Assembly: GCA_021773015.1 (NCBI GenBank) | Contig: JAJFKW010000001.1 | Coordinates: forward strand, 1,533,305-1,597,304 | From: Woeseia sp. | Lineage (GTDB): Bacteria > Pseudomonadota > Gammaproteobacteria > Steroidobacterales > Woeseiaceae | Direction of reading: 5' to 3' | DNA: 64,000 nucleotides | Shown: positions 8,019-17,024 of the stretch, piece after piece | Layout of the letters: the number at the start of each line of letters is the position of its first letter | Numbering within the stretch: position 1 is the first letter of the stretch | The notes under the pieces: generated by a model | Databases searched by the model: none | The model's input: the letters and a program-made list of their open reading frames with translations, nothing else | Told to the model about the DNA's origin: nothing | Made by a program: the position numbers and the translations under genes

Positions 8019-9692
8019 TTAGTGAAGCCCCAAGACGTCAATGCCCTGGTTGAAGTTAATATCGACTGGAATTTGCGCGTCGGTCAATCTAACTAGATCC
8101 TGTTGCAGCTGGTCGCGAATCATGCCGTGACTATTTGTCAACGTAACCGCACCGTCGTAGTCTCCGTCACCCTGTAGCGTCAATAGCCGCTGAGAAAGCG
8201 CGGCCATCGCCTCTTCCATCCGCTCGAAATCAACCTTGTATGTCCCTGTCTCCGGATTCCGCACAAATGCACCGTGCTCTTCAAAGAAATTGAATCGCAC
8301 CATGTTCGCCTTACCGTGCGCGCTCGACGCGCCGAAACGAATTGATCGAAATAGTCCGGCCATCATCGTGACATAGTTGTCACGCAAATCGACCTCGCCA
8401 AGCTCGCCAGCCTCGTGCAGGCTGACGATCATATACAAACCTAGAATGTCCGCCTTGCCCTCCTCCATGCTTGAAGCGACATCGAGTAATGCTTCGCGAA
8501 CCGTTCCATGCCCATTGATCGTGTTTTTTACGCCAAGGCCATGCGCAACTTCGTGAAACATTGTGTTCGCAAAGAATGCGTCGAATGTCACATGACGGCG
8601 CTGAGACTCATTTATTAGAACATCAGAAATCGGTTGCAGTATTTTTTCGAATTTTGCGCGCATCGCATTTTTCAACTGCAAGCGTCGAGTACCCTTGCTC
8701 AGCTGCACTTCCTCATCGTTTGGAAGGTTAATCGCGATAGTTTTGGAACCCGCATTGCTGTGGCCAGCGTAATAGATCACGTCATACGCGTTCAGGTCAG
8801 AGTCAGTACCAGGACTTTCTGCCTTGTACGCCTCCGCTACCGGCAAACCGCGCTGCAGCTGTGGCAGAAATGCAGCAAATCGAGCCAGCCGTTCGCTCCA
8901 CTCCAAATCCTTGATCAATACGTAGGATTCATAGGCGGTGCGGTAACCGAACAACCTATCTTCGTATGACTCTATAGGGCCAATTACCAATTCAATCGGA
9001 TTTGTCTTGTTGTCCATCCATGCCAGATCGCTCGGTTGATAATCGTCTGTCAATAGCGCATCCGCACGCAATGTAAGGTAATTCGCGAACCCGGCATCCT
9101 GAGCAAAGTTTGCCGCCTCACGTAATAAATTGGCGGCGCGCGCCAACTCCTCAGCATATGCTTCGTGATACGGAACAGTTATCAAGCCGCCAGCTGAATC
9201 TCGTCGGATCAATGTATAAAGGCCGACTTTTCCAATAAGCTCCGCAGCCTCAAATTCTTCCCGTGTCATGTCGGCCGGGTAGAAGTTCGCACCCAATGAC
9301 TTCTCGACAAAATTTGGCAAGAATAACTTTTCGTCATCGAGCCGGTCCCAAGGCCCATAATTCATAGCCGCAAACCGGCGCGATGCATCATCTTCAATTG
9401 AGGCCAACCAGGATTCGTGATCGTCACCCCAGGCCTGGCGCCAAAAAAGCACATCCATGATTTCAGACGCCTTGATCAACAGCACCAACATGTGGCGCTG
9501 ATCTGCACTGAGGTGTGAGAGATCGGCGTTCAGCTCGAAATCTGCGTAAACCTCAGGCCGCACCGGTGCAAGGTCTTGCGCTGCAATAGGTGCAGAGGAC
9601 GGCTCGTTGCGCTCCGCTTGACCACACGCGGCAAGACCCGCCAAAAACAAAAAAAATACGCCCGACAGGCGCAAGTAGTATGCGTTTTTCAC
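8019..9692 (-). CDS. M49-like zinc peptidase lipoprotein
   Basis: A 557-residue protein with a lipoprotein signal (VKNAYYLRLSG, hydrophobic core, lipobox LAAC with C23). The zinc site reads MFHEVAHGLG (HExxH near residue 380), with a downstream EEGKADILG about 30 residues later as the probable third ligand. Dipeptidyl-peptidase III (M49) proteins have a related HEllGH plus EExRAD arrangement, and the second half here (GHGTVREALLDVASSMEEGKAD) resembles that family. GTG at 9692 is preferred: GGAG sits seven bases upstream, whereas the TTG at 9710 has no ribosome site. Substrate unknown. Export with a lipid anchor is notable, because classic M49 enzymes are cytosolic. Confidence 0.75.
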   Translation of the reverse strand: MKNAYYLRLSGVFFLFLAGLAACGQAERNEPSSAPIAAQDLAPVRPEVYADFELNADLSHLSADQRHMLVLLIKASEIMDVLFWRQAWGDDHESWLASIEDDASRRFAAMNYGPWDRLDDEKLFLPNFVEKSLGANFYPADMTREEFEAAELIGKVGLYTLIRRDSAGGLITVPYHEAYAEELARAANLLREAANFAQDAGFANYLTLRADALLTDDYQPSDLAWMDNKTNPIELVIGPIESYEDRLFGYRTAYESYVLIKDLEWSERLARFAAFLPQLQRGLPVAEAYKAESPGTDSDLNAYDVIYYAGHSNAGSKTIAINLPNDEEVQLSKGTRRLQLKNAMRAKFEKILQPISDVLINESQRRHVTFDAFFANTMFHEVAHGLGVKNTINGHGTVREALLDVASSMEEGKADILGLYMIVSLHEAGELGEVDLRDNYVTMMAGLFRSIRFGASSAHGKANMVRFNFFEEHGAFVRNPETGTYKVDFERMEEAMAALSQRLLTLQGDGDYDGAVTLTNSHGMIRDQLQQDLVRLTDAQIPVDINFNQGIDVLGLH

Positions 9693-9765
9693 GCGGCGTC
9701 TCCGCTGCAATTACGATCGCCATATTATGGCACAGCGTTGCTGCATCAAGAACTGATGGAGCCCA

Positions 9766-10596
9766 CTATAAATCGATCAATTCGATATCCGCTGGTGTCA
9801 GCGAGGCGCCCAGAAATGCGCCACCGACGCGCGCAAATCGTCGTGCCCCGTCTGTCGCCAGTAATTTGGTCGAACCATTCGGCGACTCTTTTTGAATGTC
9901 GAGCTCGCGCAGAAAGTGGTCGACTGCCACAGCAGTGGTACCCGCCGAATCTACGATCGATAAATCGTCGCCGATGACGTCTCGGATACATTCGCGCAAC
10001 AGCGGAAAATGCGTGCACCCCAAGATAACAGAGTTTGGACGTTCGGCCGCTGGCGCTTGGAGTGACCCGCGGAGATAGCGGCGCACGATAGATTCTGGTA
10101 CTTGGCCGCTGGTCCATCCTTCCTCAGCCAGTGCTACCAGCATTTCACATGCCAGCTCAGTGACTTTCGCTGCAGGATCCAAACGGCGAATCTCATTTCC
10201 GTAAGCAGCCAATGCTACGGTCGCTTCCGTCGCCAACACCAGATGGCGGCCGCCTGGGCGACTCTCTGTCGCCGCATTTGCACCCGGCTCGACGACCCCT
10301 AACACGGGCAATGGGTGTAGCGCCCGCTTTAGGTCGTCAATTGCGACGGCAGACGCCGTATTACAAGCAACAACCAACATCTTGATGTCGCGCGATTGCA
10401 AATGGGCAGCAGCCTGCATCGCATATCGCAGTACCGATGCGGCACTTTTGGTCCCGTACGGGAGGCGTGCGGTATCGCCTAGATAAAGCAAGTTTTCCGA
10501 TGGCAACTTTTGCCGAATCGCCTTTAGTACGGTAAGACCGCCTACTCCGGAGTCGAATACACCAATGGGTCGTTCCCTAATTGCTTTCGCCTGCAT
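9766..10596 (-). CDS. murI: Glutamate racemase
   Basis: A 276-residue enzyme that interconverts L- and D-glutamate, supplying D-Glu for the peptidoglycan stem peptide. The two catalytic cysteines are in VACNTASA and GCTHFPLL. The N-terminal signature GVFDSGVGGLTVLKAI and the LGDTARLPYG motif are complete. It is cofactor independent and cytoplasmic. The upstream gene on the other strand diverges, leaving a 260-base intergenic region without an obvious further gene. Confidence 0.96.
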   Translation of the reverse strand: MQAKAIRERPIGVFDSGVGGLTVLKAIRQKLPSENLLYLGDTARLPYGTKSAASVLRYAMQAAAHLQSRDIKMLVVACNTASAVAIDDLKRALHPLPVLGVVEPGANAATESRPGGRHLVLATEATVALAAYGNEIRRLDPAAKVTELACEMLVALAEEGWTSGQVPESIVRRYLRGSLQAPAAERPNSVILGCTHFPLLRECIRDVIGDDLSIVDSAGTTAVAVDHFLRELDIQKESPNGSTKLLATDGARRFARVGGAFLGASLTPADIELIDL

Positions 10597-10856
10597 CGTT
10601 TTGACTGGTTACCGCGAAATTGCGCATTGTGCCCAATCCGCCGTTGTATTGATATTTTTCTTAGTTCACCACCACCGAGTGAATCGGTAATTGCCACGAC
10701 TGTGCGCGGTTAATTTTCAGTGCTTGGTGCTGTCGTACTTGTTCGTGTAGCAATTTTCGACCGCGTATTGATACTGCATCTAGGGTATCTCTAGTGCTGG
10801 CCACACGCGCTCGACAATGCCAAACTGCGCCCCTCTACGTTCTGCGTGCCACCAAA

Positions 10857-11879
10857 ATGTCATTTGTAAAAAAGTTTTCCTATGCGGTAGTAGGACTCCT
10901 CGTCTTGTTTTTCGTTTGCGGAATGTTTTTGCCCGCTACGGCTCGCGTCACTCGTACGATTGAAATCGACGCACCGCCGGCGAACGTATTTGCATTGGTC
11001 AATGACTTCAATCGAATGAGGCAATGGATGCCTTGGATGTCCACTGACCCTAATGCGCTTTATACCATCAGCGGTGCAAAACGTGGTGTTGGCGCATCGC
11101 TGGAGTGGGATGGACCCGTCGTTGGAACCGGACATCAATCGATTGTCGAAAGTGAGGCCTTCAACACCGTTGTCAATACGCTGGACCTGGGCGATGGCGC
11201 GGCGACCCGTAGCATTTTCGAGCTAACAAGATCTGCCACTGGAACACACACGATTTGGACCTTCGAAACGGGCTTTGGATTTAATATCGCGGGTCGCTAT
11301 TTTGGCTTGCTATTGGACGGTATTGTTGGCACGGAGTACGAGCAAGGGCTAATCAGCCTCAAGCAAATGGCCGAGCGACTGCCCCCGGCAGATTACAGCG
11401 ATATTGAAATTGAGCACGCGACTGTCGAGGCCATTGATATTGCGTACTTGCCAGCCCAGGCCCTGCCCGACGCCGCGTCAATTTCGAGTGCGCTTGGCAG
11501 CGCCTATTTTGAAATATTGAATTTTGTCGATAAGCACAATTTACAGAATGCTGGCTCGCCGCTTTCGATCGGTAGCTCGTTCGACGGCTCAAACCTCATG
11601 TTTGACGCCGCGATTCCGGTACGTCTAGTGACCGCAAATACGCCACGGAACGCGTCCGGCGTACAAATCGGCCATACCTATGCAGGAGACGCGATTCGCG
11701 TGACGCACGTGGGCTCATATCGAACGCTTGGACGAACGCATGACAAGATTTCCGCATACATCGCAGCGATAGGGCTGGAGAGAAATGGCCCGGCCTGGGA
11801 GGTGTACGTTAGCGATCCGACGCGCGTAGCGGAAGAAGCGTTACAAACCTACGTGTATTACCCGATCATCGACGAGTAG
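10857..11879 (+). CDS. SRPBCC (polyketide cyclase-like) protein with GyrI-like C-terminal domain
   Basis: A 340-residue two-domain protein. After a short N-terminal membrane helix (about 8-24, YAVVGLLVLFFVCGMFLP), residues 30-185 resemble the START/SRPBCC ligand-binding fold (TRTIEIDAPPANVFALVNDF). The C-terminal ~150 residues resemble the AraC effector-binding (GyrI-like) domain, including the typical ending WEVYVSDPTRV...TYVYYPI. The combination suggests a membrane-anchored small-molecule binder; no ligand can be named. ATG at 10857 (MSFVKKFSYAVVG) gives a sensible anchor; an in-frame start 63 bases upstream would add an unlikely leader. Confidence 0.7.
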   Translation: MSFVKKFSYAVVGLLVLFFVCGMFLPATARVTRTIEIDAPPANVFALVNDFNRMRQWMPWMSTDPNALYTISGAKRGVGASLEWDGPVVGTGHQSIVESEAFNTVVNTLDLGDGAATRSIFELTRSATGTHTIWTFETGFGFNIAGRYFGLLLDGIVGTEYEQGLISLKQMAERLPPADYSDIEIEHATVEAIDIAYLPAQALPDAASISSALGSAYFEILNFVDKHNLQNAGSPLSIGSSFDGSNLMFDAAIPVRLVTANTPRNASGVQIGHTYAGDAIRVTHVGSYRTLGRTHDKISAYIAAIGLERNGPAWEVYVSDPTRVAEEALQTYVYYPIIDE

Positions 11880-11948
11880 TCGTATCGGTCACACCTGGTG
11901 ACGCGACTGAGCGCCATTCGCGCACCTTATCGAGCCGCAGCAGTGTTA

Positions 11949-12320
11949 TTAGCCAGATTTCACCAAGAATGGCGGCACAATTGAGATTTCTTCGTCAACG
12001 AGCGGCAATAATGTTTGTGTGTCATCTGCGTACTTGACAACATCACGGAAAATCTCGACCAGCAATTCCGCGCAACGATCAGCCTCAACTTTGGACATCT
12101 TGCGAACTGAGGCGCAAATCGGTCCTTCTCCGTTGGCAGGCGTCACCCCATGCATCAATCGGCGCAAGCCGGCAAACGATTCTTGCACCGCAACAGGCAA
12201 TTCGTCTTGCTCTATCTCTTCCAGGTACTCTTCGTAGGCCCGCATAAGTCGTTGTTTAATAGGGCCGTGGGTCACCAAAACCGAAACGGCGGCGAAAAAG
12301 CGGTCAGCGTGGTAGGACAT
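11949..12320 (-). CDS. Hypothetical protein
   Basis: A 123-residue, probably cytoplasmic, mostly helical protein that I do not recognise. It begins MSYHADRFFAAVSVLVTHG and contains a charged helix (about 26-40, RAYEEYLEEIEQDE). No signal peptide or membrane segment. ATG at 12320 has GGAG five bases upstream; alternative starts up to 51 bases upstream lack a ribosome site. It reads in the same direction as ileS, about 230 bases downstream of it. Confidence 0.6.
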   Translation of the reverse strand: MSYHADRFFAAVSVLVTHGPIKQRLMRAYEEYLEEIEQDELPVAVQESFAGLRRLMHGVTPANGEGPICASVRKMSKVEADRCAELLVEIFRDVVKYADDTQTLLPLVDEEISIVPPFLVKSG

Positions 12321-12546
12321 TTCCACTCCAGCGTTCATTATATTTTTTTTGAGCCATTCGCCTCCTCTCAAGGGCCAATGGCACCGATACGCTATGTGAG
12401 TTAACTACCTCCTGTAGTCCGCGGCTGTGCCGCGGTGATATTCCCTTTGCGTACTCTTGTTCTTTCAAACACCTGCGTCGTATTCTTATAACAAATCTAC
12501 GGAACCAAGCCAACCCTCCAGCATCGATCCGGCGTTTCTTTGGTGC

Positions 12547-15500
12547 TTAATTCAGCTTGCTGATTTCTATGTGCCATTTCTCGTGATCCAGCGAGCGGCT
12601 GTCGGAAAATACAGCATCGGACTGGTCGAGCTGCCATTCAGTCGCCAGGGTCTCAGCCATGACATAATCCCGATGGGACTCTAAGGCCGCAATGACCCCG
12701 TGTGTACCGGAAATTCCGAGCATGATTCGGTCTGAGACCTCAAGGCCTGCTTGCTTTCGCGCATCCTGGATCGAGCGCACCATTTCGCGCGCCAATCCTT
12801 CATGGATTAGCGGCTCGCTGAGCGTAGTATCCAGCGCCGTCAAGAAGCCCGCATCCTCGCCACACGCATAGCCCTCTGCAGAGCTGGTTTCGATCAGTAA
12901 ATCTTCTGCAGTGAAGGTGAATTCCGTGCCGTCCACGTCTAACTTAATCGTTTCATTCCGGGCAACTGCGCCCGCGATGTCTGCGCCGTCTGCGGCATCC
13001 AAGGCTTCGCGGATTTTTGGAACAAGTTTGCCGTAGCGCTTACCTACGCGTGGTAAGTGCGGTTTGATTCGATAGCTGACAAGGCCTGCGTCACGCGCGA
13101 TAAACTCAATCGATTTAACATTCAATTCCTCTAGTATCTGATCTTTGTGATCGGCCAGCGCTTTGGCGGATGCATCGTCTGGAGTCCGTATCAGTAATCT
13201 CGACAACGGTTGCCGTGTACGTACGCCAGACTGCCCTCTTGCGGCCCGCGCTAGACCGACAACCTTCTGCACTACGCCGACCGCAAACAACAACGCATCG
13301 TTTTGTGCAGCCAAATCAGTTGTTGGCCATTGCGTCATATGCACGCTTTCAGGTGCGCTAACGTTTCTGCTCCGTACGAGATTTTGGTAAACGTTCTCGG
13401 CTAGAAATGGCACGAACGGTGCCATCAATCGATGCACAACATCCAAACATTCATACAAGGTCAAATATGCTGCGCGTTTATCTTTTAAATCCGTGGACTT
13501 CCAGAATCTGCGCCGATTCCTGCGCACATACCAATTGCTCAATTGATTGACGAAGGACTCGATCGCATCGCCGGCGGTCTTGGCGTCATAGGCATCCATC
13601 GCTTCTGTACATACTTTGACTGTTTGGCTCAGCAGCGCGAGCGCCCATCTGTCTATTTCGGGCCGCTCGGCGAGCGGCACGTCGATGTTCAGATCGACAT
13701 TGTCAATTCGCGCATAAAGAATAAAAAAGCCATAAGTGTTCCAGAATGTGTTGATGAACGAACTTGCGACGTCGGTAACGATTTCGACCGAAATCCTCTT
13801 TTGCACTTCCGGTGACAGTCGTGCCAGAAAATACCAGCGCAGCGCATCTGCGCCAACCGAATCGAACACCTCGTAGGGATCGACGATGTTGCCGACAGAC
13901 TTGGACATTTTCTTACCGTCTTTGTCGACGATATGGCTTAGGCAGACGCAATTTTTGTAGGCTACATCGTCCGAGACCAACGTAGCGATGGCATGCAGGG
14001 TATAAAACCAACCGCGGGTCTGATCGATCGCCTCACAAATAAAGTCTGCTGGAAAATGCCGCTCGAAGGTCTCCTGATTCTCAAACGGATAGTGCCATTG
14101 CGCGTACGTCATAGCCCCGGAATCAAACCAGCAATCAATGACCTCTGGCACCCTACGGTACGTCTTTCCGTCTTTTTCGAAGGTTATTTCGTCGATCGCC
14201 GGTCGATGCAGATCTAATTCGGAAAGCGAACGACCGGCCAATTCTTGAAGTTCGGCGATCGATCCAATGCAGTGATAGTCACCGTCTTCGCTGGCCCAAA
14301 CCGGCAGCGGCGTGCCCCAGAATCGTTCACGCGACAACGCCCAATCAATATTGTTTTCGAGCCAATTGCCGAATCGTCCGTCGCGAATAGTCTCGGGCAC
14401 CCATTTAATTCCCTGATTAAGTTCGACCATTCGGTCTTTGTAATCGGACGTTTTGATATACCAGGCGTTTTTCGCGTAATAGATGATTGGATCGCCGGTG
14501 CGCCAGCCGAATGGATAGCTATGCAAATATCGTTCTGACCTGAACATCAATCCACGATCTTTGAGAATGCGGATGATTGGCTTGTCGGCGTCTTTAAAAA
14601 ACAGCCCCGCGACCGGTTCGATCTGCGGCAGAAAACAGCCGTCCTGACCGACCGCGTGCAGAACTGGCAATTCGTGCTCTGCGCCGAGCGCGAGATCGTC
14701 GACACCATATGCAGGCGCAGTATGCACAATACCAGTGCCACTTTCAGTGCTCACGAAATCGGCGGAAACAACTTTGAAGGCACCGCCGTCTACTTCGAGA
14801 TAATCAAACAGGCGCTCGTACTGCATGCCAACCAATTGCGACCCCTTGACGCGTTTTAGCACCTCAACCTCTGCATCTTTCATCACGTCAGCCTGCAACG
14901 CTTCTGCAAGAATTAGGGTTTCGTCACCCATCTTTAAATATACGTAGTCGATGTCATTGTGAACGGCGAGTAATAGATTGGCTGGCAGTGTCCACGGCGT
15001 TGTCGTCCAGACAAGAAACGACGTGTTGCTCTCTCCACTTACGTTAAAGCGTACGTATATTGAAGGGTCTTCGACATCTCGATAACCTTGCGCCAATTCG
15101 TGCGACGACAGAGTTGCTCCAATCCGAGGATCGTATGGCACGACCTTGTAACCGCGATAAATGAGCCCCTTGTCCCAGATCACTTGTAGGAGGTGCCAGA
15201 CGCTTTCAATATATTCGTTATTCAGCGTGTAGTAGGCCTCGTCCAGGTTGACCCAGAATCCCATACGCTCCGTCATTTTTTCCCAGTCGCCGATATAACG
15301 CATTACCGACTCGCGGCAGCGCCGCGTAAACTCCGCAATGCCGACTTTTTCTTCAATTTCTTTCTTATCGAAAATACCTAGTTCTTTTTCGATTTCGTGT
15401 TCGACCGGCAAGCCGTGCGTATCCCAGCCGGCTTTCCGCGGCGCATAAAAGCCGCGCATCGTTTTGTATCTTGGGAATGCGTCTTTGAAGCTGCGCGCGA

Positions 15501-15681
15501 GTACGTGATGAATGCCCGGCTTTCCGTTAGCTGTCGGCGGCCCCTCATTGAAACTGAAATGCGGCCTGCCTTCTGACTGTTCGAGAGTCCGCTCAAAAAT
15601 TTTGTGGTCACGCCAAAAGGCTAATATCGCCTGTTCAAGCGCTGGTCCATCGTAGCGCCCGGAAACTTCTTTAAAATTCAT
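12547..15681 (-). CDS. ileS: Isoleucyl-tRNA synthetase, long IleS2-like type
   Basis: A 1044-residue class I synthetase that charges tRNA-Ile. The N-terminus MNFKEVSGRYDGP fixes the start at 15681. The HIGH-like motif is GIHHV (56-60) within GPPTANGKPGIHHVLARS, and KMSKS is intact (DGKKMSKSVGN). The editing domain and a long C-terminal extension (EDLLIETSSAEGYACGEDAG) are present. The GPPTANG signature and the WDTHGLPVEHEIEKELG region resemble the Thermus/Clostridium/eukaryote-like IleS2 class rather than the ribF-ileS-lspA IleS1 usual in gammaproteobacteria. IleS2 enzymes are often insensitive to mupirocin. It is preceded by a T-box leader. Confidence 0.95.
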   Translation of the reverse strand: MNFKEVSGRYDGPALEQAILAFWRDHKIFERTLEQSEGRPHFSFNEGPPTANGKPGIHHVLARSFKDAFPRYKTMRGFYAPRKAGWDTHGLPVEHEIEKELGIFDKKEIEEKVGIAEFTRRCRESVMRYIGDWEKMTERMGFWVNLDEAYYTLNNEYIESVWHLLQVIWDKGLIYRGYKVVPYDPRIGATLSSHELAQGYRDVEDPSIYVRFNVSGESNTSFLVWTTTPWTLPANLLLAVHNDIDYVYLKMGDETLILAEALQADVMKDAEVEVLKRVKGSQLVGMQYERLFDYLEVDGGAFKVVSADFVSTESGTGIVHTAPAYGVDDLALGAEHELPVLHAVGQDGCFLPQIEPVAGLFFKDADKPIIRILKDRGLMFRSERYLHSYPFGWRTGDPIIYYAKNAWYIKTSDYKDRMVELNQGIKWVPETIRDGRFGNWLENNIDWALSRERFWGTPLPVWASEDGDYHCIGSIAELQELAGRSLSELDLHRPAIDEITFEKDGKTYRRVPEVIDCWFDSGAMTYAQWHYPFENQETFERHFPADFICEAIDQTRGWFYTLHAIATLVSDDVAYKNCVCLSHIVDKDGKKMSKSVGNIVDPYEVFDSVGADALRWYFLARLSPEVQKRISVEIVTDVASSFINTFWNTYGFFILYARIDNVDLNIDVPLAERPEIDRWALALLSQTVKVCTEAMDAYDAKTAGDAIESFVNQLSNWYVRRNRRRFWKSTDLKDKRAAYLTLYECLDVVHRLMAPFVPFLAENVYQNLVRSRNVSAPESVHMTQWPTTDLAAQNDALLFAVGVVQKVVGLARAARGQSGVRTRQPLSRLLIRTPDDASAKALADHKDQILEELNVKSIEFIARDAGLVSYRIKPHLPRVGKRYGKLVPKIREALDAADGADIAGAVARNETIKLDVDGTEFTFTAEDLLIETSSAEGYACGEDAGFLTALDTTLSEPLIHEGLAREMVRSIQDARKQAGLEVSDRIMLGISGTHGVIAALESHRDYVMAETLATEWQLDQSDAVFSDSRSLDHEKWHIEISKLN

Positions 15682-15697
15682 AACCACCCTATCCTTC

Positions 15698-15978
15698 AAA
15701 AAAAAACCCCGGACGCATATTTGCGTCCGGGGCGACTTGTTTCTGTATCGCGGTACCACCCGGTTCTACGAGCCAGTTCGAAACCATCCTCGAACTACTC
15801 TCGCCTCATTGGGCCCATTGCGTGAGCCAATCGACCCTGCTTATTCAATCTCATCACTCGACACACGAGATTTTTCAGCGGGCAACTCCAGGGTGATATT
15901 CAGCAGATGTCTGTCCGGAACTTCCACCATCATCCGGTCGCTACAATAGATTGATCTGCTTACTCGTCCCCATCCTCG
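15698..15978 (-). promoter_or_regulatory. T-box riboswitch (Ile specifier) controlling ileS
   Basis: A full T-box leader on the minus strand. The specifier loop carries AGTA (15961-15964) opposite GAA (15899-15901), closed by the stem AGCAGAT (15954-15960) with ATCTGCT (15902-15908). The specifier codon is ATC (15895-15897), reading isoleucine. The T-box sequence GGGTGGTACCGCG is at 15749-15761; its TGGT bulge can pair with the ACCA end of uncharged tRNA-Ile. The antiterminator (CCGGG with CCCGG, then GCGA with TCGC) competes with an intrinsic terminator: an 11-bp stem (15707-15717 with 15722-15732) and nine T (15698-15706). The ileS ATG lies 16 bases further. Uncharged tRNA-Ile should favour read-through. 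The 5' boundary is approximate. Confidence 0.93.
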
Positions 15979-16025
15979 TTTGCAGTGGAAATTAAAGCCC
16001 AATGCATCAAATTACAAGAGGCGCT

Positions 16026-17024
16026 ATGCTTTTATTCCCTAACCTTGAGCGAAACACCGGCAACGTGCAGAATTTTCCGACACCACGATTTATCCAGACT
16101 AACGGCATTCGCATGGCAGTTTACGAGCAAGGTACGGGGCAGCCCGTCATATTTCTGCACGGATTTCCCGATCTGGCTTATTCGTGGCGACATCAGCTTC
16201 CGGCCTTGGCGGACGCAGGATTCCGCGCCGTAGCCGTTGATCAGCGCGGCTATGGCAATACCGATTGTCCGTTTGAGTCCTCGGACTATCGCATCGAAAC
16301 CTTAATCGCAGATATTCGCGGCTTATTGGACAATCTGCAGGTCGAACGCGCAATTTTCGTTGGACATGACTGGGGCGCACTACTGTTGTGGCATATGGCC
16401 CTCGTTGCCCCAGAACGGATTTTACGGCAGGTAATTCTCAATATTCCGTACCGACCAAGACCTGCGAGCGAGCCCATTGCGCAAATGCGCGCCAGACTGG
16501 GCGACGATTTCTATATCGTTAATTTTCAGGATAGCGACGATGCGGAGCGCGCATTCGATGCTGATCCTGCACATTTCTTCGATATGATGATGCGTGTCGG
16601 GCAAATTTCCCGGCCTGATTTTGACGCGCTACCGAATGATCGAAAGGCTTTTAGCCTCATCAAGGCCGTTGGGCGCAAACGCGCCGCCGGGCGACCACTG
16701 CTAAACGACAGTGACCAGGCCTACTTTGTTGAGTCATTTACACGCCACGGGATGCGCGGGCCGATCAACTGGTACCGGAATTGGACACATAATTGGGAAT
16801 CATTGTCGGACGTGGAGCAAACGGTTCGCACGCCAACGTTGTTTATCGGCGCGATCGATGACGTGATCGTTCCGATGAGCCATTTCACGGCACTGAAAAC
16901 ACACGTCACCAATCTGCAAATGCATATGCTGCAAGACTGCGGTCATTGGACGCAACAGGAACAACCAGCAATCGTAAATCGGCTTATTTTGAATTGGTTG
17001 CGAGAGGAAGCGACAGATGATTGA
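16026..17024 (+). CDS. Alpha/beta hydrolase, epoxide-hydrolase-like
   Basis: A 332-residue alpha/beta-hydrolase. HGFPDLAYSWR supplies the oxyanion HGxP. The nucleophile elbow is GHDWGALL, where Asp replaces Ser as in soluble epoxide hydrolases and haloalkane dehalogenases. The acid is in GAIDDVIVP and the catalytic His in CGHWTQQEQP. The CAP region (about 150-250) contains QAYFVESFTRHG and NWYRNW, typical of epoxide hydrolases. ATG at 16026 follows AAGAG by five bases; an ATG at 16002 would add eight residues. It overlaps the DUF547 gene by eight bases, implying translational coupling. Confidence 0.85.
   Translation: MLLFPNLERNTGNVQNFPTPRFIQTNGIRMAVYEQGTGQPVIFLHGFPDLAYSWRHQLPALADAGFRAVAVDQRGYGNTDCPFESSDYRIETLIADIRGLLDNLQVERAIFVGHDWGALLLWHMALVAPERILRQVILNIPYRPRPASEPIAQMRARLGDDFYIVNFQDSDDAERAFDADPAHFFDMMMRVGQISRPDFDALPNDRKAFSLIKAVGRKRAAGRPLLNDSDQAYFVESFTRHGMRGPINWYRNWTHNWESLSDVEQTVRTPTLFIGAIDDVIVPMSHFTALKTHVTNLQMHMLQDCGHWTQQEQPAIVNRLILNWLREEATDD

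Noticed and set aside
12419-12435. CCGCGGC-TGT-GCCGCGG hairpin downstream of ileS as a terminator
   Set aside because: Seven-bp stem but no T-run on either strand; function not supported.
15982-16025. Plus-strand gene overlapping the T-box leader as an independent small ORF
   Set aside because: It is only the upstream extension of the epoxide-hydrolase-like gene frame; ATG 16026 has the ribosome site.
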